The position numbers and the translations under genes were made by a program. The notes beneath the pieces were generated by a model. The model ran no database searches, was not told the origin of the DNA, and saw only the letters and a list, made by a program, of their open reading frames with translations. DNA of 64,000 bases. Source: Brachionus koreanus (Eukaryota; Rotifera; Eurotatoria; Ploima; Brachionidae). The stretch covers positions 2,873,952 through 2,937,951 of the forward strand of contig PJRA01000005.1 in the NCBI GenBank assembly GCA_016987375.1, in the 5' to 3' direction. Numbering within the stretch: position 1 is the first letter of the stretch; each line of letters opens with the position of its first letter. Below are positions 51,084 through 62,112 of this stretch, piece by piece.

Positions 51084-53780
51084 AAACGCAAAATACAATT
51101 AGAAAAAAAATTCAGTTTACAGACTTTTTAATAGATTTTCTTTTGCAATTCACCTCTTTTTATATCTATTCAACTAGAATCATTTTTGAGAACCTATCAG
51201 TCTTAAAATCAGCGAATAGGAAAAAAATTAAATAATTACTAAGGAAGCTAACCTAATTTTATCTTTGTTTAAAATAACTAAAAAAGGAATTTGAGATAAA
51301 TCAATTGAATAATTTATTTTCAATGATTACACGTGAAGAAAATGGTGCGCTAGAAAAAAAATCGCATCAAGCTCGACCTAGTTCGGTCTACGCCAGCCGA
51401 CATCCTTTTCCTAGGCGAATAATTTCAAATTTCAATTGTTTTAATTCATGGAAATTGGCTTGATTTGCGTCGGTTTTTATAGGCTTAAAGTCTTGATGAG
51501 ATTGAATGCTTATCAGCAGTTTTTTGTTATCAAAAACTCGGCAGCCAGTAAGCTAGCACAAGCAGAAGTTATTTGATAGAAAAAATCATCATCAATATCA
51601 AGATAGTTTTTATAAATAAATTAAACTTAATAAAATAAATTATATTCGACTAACTCACAATCGGAACGGAGGGAATCAATGAGAACTTAGTTTGATTGAT
51701 TTATCTTAATGCGATATTTGCTTTATGCTATACCTTTCATAAAATTGAACAGATAAACCGATTCGAATGATATATTCGGCAAATAATTTATGATCCGAAG
51801 AGAAAGAATCCATGCAATTTATTTAAAAGGAAGGTGGAATAATATATTTAAAATATATTATTATTCAATTTTAATTGCCTATAAAAGGCAGTTTATGAAA
51901 AATGTTAAATTTTTTGAAATTTGTTGATGCTCAGAGGTTGAAAGCAGGATTTTGGATATGAAGGAATCCATTTTGTTCTGAAAAATTAGATATACTTCAA
52001 TTTAAAGCTAATTTATTTTATTTTTATCTTGATTGATTTGTAGTTGCATAAAAAAAAGTTAAAACATGAATAAAAAAATTTCAAATCAATTAAAATATAT
52101 TTTGCAGTAACTACGCCTTCATTTTTGGAGGTAACTTATAATTGAAATAATTTTTTTCAAGAATAAAAATTTAAAAAACTGCATAAATTGTATTTCCGTG
52201 AAGCTACTAGTATAAATATGTCTCAATTATGTTTTTATAGCAGGATGTAAATAATTTCAAACTTTTTATTTACAAATTTATATATTTTCCAAAAATTTTA
52301 GGCATTTTTAGAAAAATTTTAAAAAGCTTTCCCAAATTATTTAATATTGCGCAAAATTTTTAGAAAATAAAAAATTGAAAATTGTTTGCATTTTACTTAT
52401 TTAATAAAAAAAACTCTCAAAAATTGTTTATCTAATTTTTAAAATTATTTTGTAAAAAATTGAACATAAAACATTGAAATTTTTCTTTATTCTCATATAA
52501 AAAGTTAATTTTATTTTAAATGTTTATCTAATAATAAACGTTTTCAATTCATTCATTAGTTTCTAGATGAAAATTTTAATTTTTTTAATTTTGACGGATT
52601 AAAAATATTAAAATTCATCTACTAGGATAGAATTGGGTTAAAAAAAAAAAATTTTGACGCATACAAATAGATGAAATCAATAATTTTCACTTCAATCTCT
52701 AGTAAATGAATTGCTTTGATTTTGTTTAAAGAATTCATAAGAATTTTTTTTATTAAATTGATACTAAAGTTTTTTTAAAATTTTAATGGATTGTTTATCA
52801 TAAGAAAAAATATAAAATGAAAAATTGAGTTTATATATTTCTTTTGGTGTTTAATTTTACGGGAATTACAAAAAACTTGTTTATCTGAATCAGATAAAAT
52901 CAATTAAGAAAGCTAAAATATTTTTTTTATATCAAATAATCAAATTTCGAGTTATCCAAGCCAGATTTGCATGTTTTATCTCTTTAAGTGGTTAGTGCCT
53001 TGATAAATCATAGCGTAGATTTATTTTAATAAACAAAGTCTGAAAAAATCCTGTTTTATAAAGATGATACTACTTTCACAAATAACCACTTTATTTGTTG
53101 CTTTTTCTAATTTTAACTAAATTTTAGAGAAAAAAAAAATTGATTAATTTAAAAAATAGACTAAACAATATGATTATTTTAATTTTACAAGTTGTTTAAC
53201 AACAAAATTTATTATAAAACTTCAGAAATTATAAACTGCTTTTTAATTATTTTTTAAATTAAAAACAAGAATCATGAAATGATCAATTGAATTTATTTTT
53301 TATTTTTGGAAAAAAATGTAAACAAATTCTTCAAATTTTTATGCTATCTGACATAGATAATTTTAAAAATTATTAAAAATGAATTAATAATGAAGAATCA
53401 GCAAGGATTTTAAAACTAAATACTTTCAAAGCTAATAGTCGAAAAATATTTATATTTTTAAATAGCTAAATATTTTAGTCTTAGATAAAAAATAGAGATT
53501 TTGCCCTTTTATATATATAAAAGATTTTTTTTACCTTAAATCAAATTTTCAAAAAGATATTTAATATTTATATATAATATATAACGTAATTGTTCGATTT
53601 TTAAGACATATCATATTATCATTAAGACATGTCTTTTTATATAGAATACTAGTTTGAAATTTTTAGACTGTAACATGAACCTAAAATCGAAAATGCACTT
53701 CAATATACTCAAAAAAAAAGCTGAATTTTCGAAATTAACAACATGTCTTAAAAATCGAGGATCTACGTTATTTATTATTC
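51084..53780. other. Intergenic, upstream of MHC-C
   Basis: About 2.7 kb of A+T-rich DNA without a recognisable gene, RNA or element. A slightly less A+T-rich stretch at 51340-51560 has no open frame and no tRNA-like arms. Enhancers of the myosin array could lie here, but no site can be named. Confidence 0.5.
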
Positions 53781-53859
53781 TTCAGAAACGCATTAGGTCT
53801 GATGCCACATTTCATTCTCTTTGATGAATTTTAACCTTTGATTGATGGCAAGGTTGTGC

Positions 53860-54589
53860 ATGGTCTGCCTGAAAAAAGTGAAAAATTATTGAGCATCCCA
53901 GCTACATCAGGTCCAATTGAATGTCTTTTTTCTTCGTCAGGTTACAACATTAGACCTCATTGTTCAAGAATCACTCCAAAAAATAGGGCTAGTAGAACGG
54001 TTCCGTGAAACCGGTTTGAAAACGGTTTTTGAAAGAACCGGTTCTAAGCCGGTTTTGGAATTGATTTTTTGTCTCCAATTTATTAAATTTTTTTCATATA
54101 TTTTTCAATAATAAAAAATTTTAAAAATTATTTGATTTATTATTTAAATTTGTAATTTAAAAAATTCAAATAAGATTTTAAAAAATTTATTGTTTAAAAT
54201 TTTTCAAAAAAAAAATCAAAATAAATATGTTCTTTTTATTATTAATTGCCTGACCAAGAATTTAAACAAACCAAATTTTTGACACTTTTAGGACTTAAGA
54301 AGTTCTATCAACTTTTATTGCTAAGCCAGCTACTGATAATGTTTTTTATGATGAAACACTAGTTGGACCAAACAACATTACTAGCACTTATAATGCATTA
54401 CATTAAAAAACATTAAAAACCATGGTTTTAAATATTAATTTTACAAGTATTATGAAAAATTATGAAACCGGTTTAAAAACCTAAATCAGCAAGGATTTTA
54501 AATTCAAAACCGGATTTAAAACCGGTTCTAATATTCAAACCGGTTTACTAGCCCTACTAAAAAACTTAGAAATATTAAACAATGACTAA
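53860..54589 (+). pseudogene. hAT transposase C-terminus, split by a nested element
   Basis: The first part (53860-53983) reads GLPEKSEKLLSIPATSGP and then IECLFSSSGYN, SRITPK. This is the hAT dimerisation domain (consensus IPATSxPSERxFSxxGxxxxxxRxxLxPxN). The reading frame is interrupted at 53983 by the element 53984-54556 and continues exactly in frame after the duplicated target at 54565 with NLEILNND and a stop at 54587-54589. The upstream part, with the rest of the transposase, is decayed beyond recognition. Confidence 0.75.
53984..54556. mobile_element. Non-autonomous hAT element with AACCGGTT-rich inverted ends
   Basis: 573 bp. Both ends start TAGGGCTAGTA (right end as reverse complement), a hAT-like terminus. 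Each end holds several AACCGGTT-type palindromes in about 80-95 bp. The flanking 8-bp target duplication is CCAAAAAA (53976-53983) and CTAAAAAA (54557-54564), one mismatch, the size hAT elements make. The interior has no open frame of note. It lies inside an older hAT transposase. Confidence 0.8.
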
Positions 54590-55711
54590 ATGTAATTTAA
54601 AAATTTTAAAATTTGGAAATTAAATATCAAAAATATTTCATCTATAACAAAAATTTATTTTTGAAAAATATTTTCACCACAAATAAATATGTTAAATTCA
54701 AGGACCAATTACTAAAAATCGAAGAAAGAAAAAAAGTGGTATCCCACTACAAATACAAATATTTCTTCTTTAGCTTGAAATTATTTTTCAACAAATTAAA
54801 TGTCTCTCTGATAGTAAAATTTGATGTCAAAAGAAAAAATTCAAAATTTTGAATTGAAATTTTTTTTAAATGTCAAACTAAGACATTTGAAAATATTGAC
54901 TAATTTAATTTAGAAAATTAAAGAAAAAAAATAAAAAGAGAATTTTAATGATAATATTTATTCAATATTTGAGCCTAGCTTAATTTCAAAAGATTATTTT
55001 TAATTTATAAATAAAAACAAATACAAAGTTAACAATTAATCTAAAATTTAGAAGTATATGTCATTATTAAAAAACTTTAAATTAAAATAGAATTTTAAAA
55101 TTTAATGGAATGTAAATTTTATTCATAGAAAAATTATAAAGAAGATGCTTGAATAATGACGCAATTTTATAGTATAAATCAGCTGCTATTTATTTTATAT
55201 TTTTCTTTCAAATAAAATTATTTAATTATAAAATATTTAATGGTAATTTTTTTTTTTTAAATCGTTCAAAACAGCTCTAGTTTTTGAGTAATTAGTAAAA
55301 ATTACAAATTTAGTAAACAATATTTATTTATTTTAGAAAATTTATCATTTTTCGATTAAGTTATTGACTAAAAATTGAAATTTATATAGTAAATTATCTG
55401 TCTATCATTTGAAAAAAAAATTATGCAAAGTCAAGTAGCTTACATATTTGAAAAAAAAGCAATTACGTGTCTTTTTATTGAATCTAAAATTTCAAAAATT
55501 GCATTACATAAAAAAGTGAGAAATGAACACTTAATCTTTAAATAAAATGAAAAGAGCAAAAAATAAAATATTTTATCTCTAAAAAAACAAATTTTAATTA
55601 TACAAGCTTTTTTATGCAAAAAAAAGAGTTTAATTTCTCCTTAGATTAAACCAAACTACGTGGTTTTTACCTTCACATTTTTTATTTCATTTTTTTCGGT
55701 CCAATTTAGAG
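54590..55711. other. Intergenic, upstream of SAR1
   Basis: No recognised feature. The 79-codon Lys/Phe/Asn-rich frame at 54613-54852 (+) resembles no family and is probably chance. The last 30 nt before SAR1 are pyrimidine-rich and end in CAATTTAG, a splice-acceptor-like sequence just before the ATG. Confidence 0.5.
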
Positions 55712-56340
55712 ATGTTTCTTTGGGACTGGTTCAGCGGAATCCTGAACTTTCTAGGTTTATATAAAAAATCTGGAAAATTGGTCTTTCTTGGTCTTGATAA
55801 TGCAGGCAAAACAACACTACTTCACATGTTAAAAGATGATAAATTAGCTCAGCACGTTCCAACACTTCATCCAACATCCGAAGAGCTCACTTTAGGAAAT
55901 ATACGATTCACAACATTTGATCTAGGCGGACACGCACAAGTACGTAAAGTTTGGAAAGATTATTTTCCAGCAGTAGATGCAATTGTGTTTCTAATTGATG
56001 CCTGGGACCGGCCGAGATTCAACGAATCAATTGTTGAATTGGATTCTTTGTTGTCTGATGAACAACTTGCAGAATGCCCTATTCTAATCTTAGGCAACAA
56101 AATTGACAAGCAAGGGGCTGCAGGTGAACAAGAATTAAGACAAGTTTTCAAGCTCTTTGGTCGAACCACTGGTCAAGTATGACTTATTTTTATATTTCTA
56201 TCATATTTTACATTTTGATTACAAAGGGGAAAATTCCCAGAGAAAAACTAGGAGTTAGACCTATGGAACTTTTTATGTGCAGTGTGAAACAGCGTGAGGG
56301 ATATGGTGAGGCTTTTAGATGGTTATCTCAATATTTGTAA
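55712..56340 (+). CDS. SAR1: SAR1 small GTPase, COPII coat assembly
   Basis: 192 aa in two exons, 55712-56176 and 56227-56340, joined over a 50-bp intron. SAR1-GTP inserts its N-terminal amphipathic helix into ER exit-site membranes and recruits Sec23/24. Visible: the N-terminal hydrophobic [18 protein letters not shown]1 GLDNAGKTT (residues 27-35), G2 region [11 protein letters not shown]3 DLGGHAQ with the catalytic-position His (about residue 74), G4 NKID, G5 [10 protein letters not shown], and the end FRWLSQYL. Length and motifs match animal SAR1 throughout. CAATTTAG ends 2 nt before the ATG, so the start codon probably follows a 5'-UTR intron or trans-splice acceptor. The stop lies 68 bp from the stop of the convergent receptor gene. 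Confidence 0.96.
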
Positions 56341-56408
56341 AGAAAATTAGTTAAAAAAAAATCCAATTATTTATTTTTTAATCTAAATAAAAAATTTAAA
56401 GAAATTTA

Positions 56409-57428
56409 TTATTTTGAATTTTGAGCGGTCCGTTTCTTTAATTGATTGTTTGATAAATTCAAAACAGGTGATATTACAAGTTCACAGCAAAAAGAATAAT
56501 AAATATTTGGATTGAACGAAATTAAAGAAAAGTATGATAAAATCCACGGAATTCGCATTATTGAAAAAATAATCAAAATCTAAAATAAAAAATTACTTTA
56601 ATTTTATTTAAGTATTATTATTTTTACTTTAATAAAAGTTTTGGTTATTTCCCAATGCTTGGAATTGTTGAATATTTTATTTCTAATTTTTGGCATATTT
56701 TGTCGTTTTAGTATTTTCAATTCAGATTGCTTGCTTTTTGCTGATGGCTGAGTGTGTGAATAAAGGCTAAATGACTTTCCGATAAAAGTTTTTTTGTAAA
56801 CATACCGAATAAGAATTACATACATAATAGATGTCAAAAACCAGTTGATACCAATTACAAATAGAATAAAATAATTATAAAAGTAAATTAGATATTCCCT
56901 AAAACAAAATTGAATTGATATTTGTTGAACAAACCGGGAACAATCTGGATAAAAACCTGTCAGAATTATTTCATAACAATTGTTCATTAGAAGACGAGCT
57001 AGACTAGTGGATGCAATCAAAACTGTTATGGTGTAAAATATGCGAAAAAAGCGCCTTAAGTTCAAACGAATTTTAGTGCATATGAATATAAACCGATCAA
57101 TTGCCATCAAAATTAGAAGATTGTTATAAACAAACATTGTAAAATCAGTAATTGAATACAAAAATTTACACATAAAATTTGATTCTAATTGCTTAGTTTC
57201 CCTTAAGATATAATAGGGTATTGCTAATAGTGTAAATAAGATATTGACTATAAATATATGTCTTTTTATGTAGTCTGCAGAAATTTTTCTTCGAATCTTG
57301 TATGTTAAATAGACAGACCAACTATTTAAATATAATGAGAGTAAAAATAAAAGACACATGAATATTAGAAATGTAACCGAAAGATTCGTTTCGGGGATTT
57401 TTTTTCCAAAATCATAGCTAAAATTCAT
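56409..57428 (-). CDS. Rhodopsin-like (class A) GPCR, orphan, divergent
   Basis: 323 aa in two exons: 57428-56628 (267 codons) and 56579-56409 (56 codons plus stop), with a 48-bp intron before TM6. Without the splice the frame would stop after TM5. Seven hydrophobic helices: TM1 FLIFMCLLFLLSLYLNSWSV with the usual Asn, TM2 FIVNILFTLLAIPYYIL, TM3 starting at Cys and ending AIDRF (DRY variant), TM4, TM5 YFILFVIGINWFLTSIMYV, TM6 ILIIFSIMRIPWILSYF with a Pro, and TM7 IYYSFCCELVISPVLNL. Two Cys in the second extracellular loop can pair with the TM3 Cys. The TM7 NPxxY motif is missing or altered (SPVLN). Ligand unknown. It may be a peptide-receptor-like or lineage-specific receptor. Confidence 0.8.
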
Positions 57429-59524
57429 TCTTTGTTTTCATGCTAAAATAAAAAAATAATTATTTAACCATTTAAATTTTTAAAAATTAGTTCTAATCAA
57501 TATTTGGTTTAAATAATCAATCATTTTAACACTAATTTTCAACTTAATTAAACAATGAAAAAATCTTTCGTGTCACATGTAAAAATTAAAGAATTTAATC
57601 AATAATTTTTAGATTTTTTTTCGATTTAAATAGTTAATTTTTTCAATTTATTTTTGAAAAAAATTTAATTCATTGTATAATTTTGTTCTCGTTTAGTAAA
57701 AGATGAGCTTTTTACCTAAGAGAATATGTATAATTACGTGTGAAATGTCAATCTTAATTTTAAAAGGTAATATTAGTAATTATTTTACAACGAATTTAAT
57801 TAAAATGAGACAAAACAATATCATAAATTCTTAATTTCGAAAATGCTGATAAAAAATATAAAAAATAAGGAAAGTGAAAAAGGTTTTTCTATTTTGATCT
57901 AAAATTCATTCATTATCTCAAGTAGCCTTTCTTTCAGTTAACTAGAAAATAATTAATTTTTCTGATAACAAAAATTTCGATCACGAATTTTTTAAAAAGC
58001 AAAATCTTAATTTATCTGAAATATTTGATGGTGAACAAAACAAATAAAATATCATCAAAAAGATCTTAAATACTTGGTATTTAATTTTTTTGATTAAAAT
58101 TCAAATATTATTGATTTCAATTTTTTTTTTGAAATAACTCAACTGTTTCTTGTTGTTTTATGAGTAGGCATTAGTCTTTCTAGTTTAAAATTTAATATCG
58201 GTTAAATTTCAATTGAAGAGATAACATTTTCCTGTAAAATCAATTACTCAAAAATTTAAGGATTAGAATCAAAAACGTGAATATGAATCATTTACTTTCT
58301 TTTTGTAAAAACCATTTTTTTTAATTAAAAATGAAAAAATAGAGATTAATATAATTGCTTTAAATAAAATTCTGATAATTATATATATTCAATTAATAAT
58401 ACATAGTTGGATAATCATAGAATATATAACCTTAAATATTTCTAATAATTACCTAAAGATTTTTGTTAAAAAAGGTTTTAGGATAATTGAATTATTCTCC
58501 TTATTAACCAAATATTTTATTTAAAATTATATATAAAACCAAAAATAACTACTGTTCTAGAAAGAATTTTGAATAAGTCATTTACTTAAAGTTCAAGTTT
58601 AGTCATCATTGAAGTCTTTATGGAGGCTGGATGTTCAAGTACTTTTAGTCTTTTTGATTTATTTTGACAAGATTTTGCGGCATGAATTCTAAATATAAGC
58701 ATAATATTTTCTTTCATATGTCAACCGTAAAAGTTGCAATCTACAATTTCTCTATACCATCCTAATCAAACCATTTCTCAATTCTCTATCGTTCTAATCG
58801 CTGATAATAAAATTAATGAAAAACAAAAAAGAAAATTTAAAAGATAAAAAAATAAAAATTTTACTGGAATTTTAAAAAAAAAATAACTAAAAATAATTGA
58901 AATTAATTTATTAATTAATATGTGTTGAGTAATCTAGAAATATATATACATATATATATATTATATTTTTGAATAAATATATTTTCGGTTTTTTCTAAAT
59001 TAATTCTGAAAAATCTGAACTTTTTTAATTTAAAAACTTATCAAAAAGATGTTTAAAGAATAAATCAAGTGGCTTTTTAGGTTCTTTTGTCCTTTTATCA
59101 AAAATTAGAAGACTTAAACTTTGAAGCTTTAAAACTTTAAATTAAATTTTTGTTTCATAAATTAATAAAAACTAAATTAAAAAAATTTTAAAGAATTAAA
59201 ATAGTTTAATCGAAATTTATTCTGTAGCGTCTTGTTGCAAAAAAAAATCAACTTTAATAAATGCTTTTACTAAAATTCTAAGCAAATTTAGGAATGCATA
59301 AAATAATTTGTCTGTATTTTTGCGCATTTCAAAAATTCTGCTCAAAATTTATAATTTAAAAGCATTTATACATTCGTTAATAAAAAACTAAACAAAAAAA
59401 TTACAGAGCTTTATGCGTTAGGACCTTTAAAGCTGATATTTTAAAATATTTTACATACTAAATTTTACCCAGAACTTTTTGACTTTTATTTTAAAATAGG
59501 CTTTTTATCCAATAGAGGACTATA
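57429..59524. other. Intergenic between GPCR and NDUFS1
   Basis: The two genes point away from each other, so both promoters lie in this 2.1 kb. I see no TATA or element that stands out. A (TA)n microsatellite is at about 58939-58965. The acceptor-like TTATCCAATAG lies about 11 nt before the NDUFS1 ATG. Confidence 0.5.
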
Positions 59525-62112
59525 ATGAATAAACTTATTTTGAACAGCTCAAAAAAACTCTTGGGCTCTTCACTCAAAACAAACGTCCTAAAACCCCGAA
59601 CAGGTACATTAAAATTTTTTTCAAAAATAATAAAAAAAAATTGACTAAAAAAAAACTTAAGCTTTACTGTCAACTAATGTTCCACAGAGTCCACCTGATA
59701 ATCGAGTAGAGGTTTTTGTTGATGATAAACCAGTGCTAGTTGAGCCTGGAGTCACTGTTTTACAGGTATCTTAAATTCTAAAATTTGAATTAAAAAATAG
59801 CTTATTGAATAAAAAGGCTTGTGCTGAAGCTGGAGTTGAGATTCCGAGATTTTGCTATCATGAACGACTTGCTATCGCGGGCAATTGTCGCATGTGTCTA
59901 GTTGAAATAGAGCGTACCCCAAAAGTATTTTCAATATGAGCAATATATTTGAATTTTTTCCCATTACATAATTTTTTTAAAGCCTGTAGCATCATGTGCC
60001 ATGCCGATTATGAAAGGCATGCGGATCAAAACAGACTCGCCAGCAACAAAAAAAGCTCGTGAAGGAGTTATGGAGTTTTTGCTTGTTAATCATCCACTAG
60101 ACTGTCCAGTTTGTGATCAGGGCGGAGAATGTGACTTGCAAGATCAGGCCATGGCATTTGGCAGCGATCGATCCCGTTTTACAGATATATTATTTTCGGG
60201 TAAAAGAGCTGTGGAAGACAAAAATTTGGGGCCATTGGTAAAAACAAGCATGAACCGATGTATTCATTGTACTCGTTGTGTTCGCTTTGCCAGTGAAGTT
60301 GCAGGCGTTGATGACTTAGGAACTACTGGTCGAGGCGGAGAAATGCAAATCGGAACCTATGTTGAAAAGTTATTAGCTACTGAAGTTAGTGGAAATGTGA
60401 TTGATTTATGTCCAGTGGGCGCTCTTACATCCAAGCCGTATGCTTTTACTGCCAGGCCATGGGAATTAAGGTACTTAAAATAGGATTTATTAATTTTAAA
60501 AATAAAAAATAATTTTTTTAGAAAAATTAGCTCAATTGATGTTTTAGATGCTATTGGTTCAAATATTGTGGTTCAGCACAGAGCAGGAGATGTCATGCGA
60601 GTTTTGCCTAGACTTAATGAGGATATTAATGAAGAATGGCTAGATGACAAGGCCAGATTTTCGTATGACGGCTTGCGTCGTCAAAGGTTGGTAACTCCAA
60701 TGGTCCGCGGACATGATGGTCTATTGAAGCCATGTGAATGGGAGGACGCATTTTACGCAGTTGCTGACAAATTAAGCCAAGTAAATGGCTCTCAAATGGC
60801 TGCTTTGGCTGGAAATTTAACAGACGCAGAATCATTAGTTGTCTTAAAAGATTTAATGAACAAACTCGGAAGTGAGAATTTATTTGTTGAAGAGTCATTT
60901 CCAACTCAAGGATCTAGCACAGATCTAAGAACAAATTATATTTCAAATACGAGTATAAATTCTATTGAGCAAGCTGACTTGGTTTTATTGATAGGAACAA
61001 ATCCGCGATACGAAGCTCCAATGTACAATACTCGTATTAGAAAAAGTCTTGTTCACAATGAATTAAAGGTAGCACTATTGGGCTCCAAGGTCAATTTGTC
61101 CTATGAATATGACTATCTCGGTGATTCTGCTCAAGTTCTAGAAGAATTACTAAACGGCAAACACGAATACAACAAACTTTTGGCTCAAGCCAAGCGACCA
61201 TTGATTGTTCTTGGCTCGAGTGCTTTGCAACGCCAAGATGCTGATTCTCTTTTAAACCTAGCAACAAAATTATCTGAAAAATTACGAATTCAAAATGGAT
61301 GTCCAAGTAATTGGAAAGTATTTAATGTACTTCATAGGGTAATGTTATTTTGAAAATTATATTTATAAGCGAAATTAAATTTTAAAAATTAATTGATAGT
61401 GGGCATCACAAGTAGCTGCTTTGGACATTGGTTACAAGTCTGGAGTTGAGCAAATAAAAGCTCAAAAACCAAAAGTTTTGTACCTAATGGGTGCAGATGA
61501 AGATTTGATTTCTCGCAGTGAATTAGGTGAAGAGACGTTCATCATTTATCAAGGTCATCATGGCGATCGTGGTGCTGAAATAGCTGATGTGGTTTTGCCA
61601 GGCGCTGCATATACTGAAAAAACTGGAACTTATGTTAACACCGAAGGAAGAGCTCAACAAGCTTCGTATGTTGTTGCCCCGCCAGGTAAGGCAAAAGAGG
61701 ATTGGCAAATATTGCGAGCTTTGTCCGATATTTTGGGCAATCCATTGCCATATGACGATCTAGATGGTTTAAGAAAGAGAATGACAGAAGTAAGCCCAAC
61801 GCTGACCAGTTATGACCGTATTGAGCCAGCTAGCTTCATGTCTTTGAGTGTACAGCTAAGCCAAGTAATTTTTGATATTTTTTTTGATATTTTTGATATT
61901 TTTTTCTATTGATCTTATTATTGTTATTTTAAAAAAAGAAACATAAAACTGCTTTGTCGAAAGAACCGATTAGAGCTATACAAACAGAGTTGAGTGATTT
62001 TTATATGACTAATGCAATTTCAAGAGCATCCTTGACCATGGCTCGCTGCGTACAAGCTTATAAAAAAAACAATGAACCTGAAAAGCAGACACAAGTTAAT
62101 GCCAATCTTTAA
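59525..62112 (+). CDS. NDUFS1: NADH dehydrogenase (complex I) 75-kDa Fe-S subunit
   Basis: 744 aa in seven exons: 59525-59603, 59662-59765, 59817-59924, 59983-60470, 60522-61338, 61400-61864, 61939-62112. It is the electron-entry arm subunit of mitochondrial complex I, carrying three iron-sulphur clusters. A basic, Ser-rich N-terminus ([16 protein letters not shown]) fits a mitochondrial presequence. Ligands seen: C74, C85, C88 and C102 for the 2Fe-2S cluster; H134, C138, C141 and C147 for N5; C190, C193, C196 and C240 for N4. A molybdopterin-oxidoreductase-like domain follows. Length is close to human (727 aa). The exon 2 acceptor at 59660-59661 was chosen because the nearer AG at 59692-59693 breaks frame. 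All ligand positions are intact. Confidence 0.96.

Noticed and set aside
58937..58965. (TA)n run as a possible regulatory element
   Set aside because: A simple microsatellite in very A+T-rich DNA. Nothing ties it to the flanking promoters.
59694..59765. Acceptor at 59692-59693 for NDUFS1 exon 2
   Set aside because: It gives an immediate stop in the phase left by exon 1. The acceptor at 59660-59661 keeps frame and adds plausible residues.
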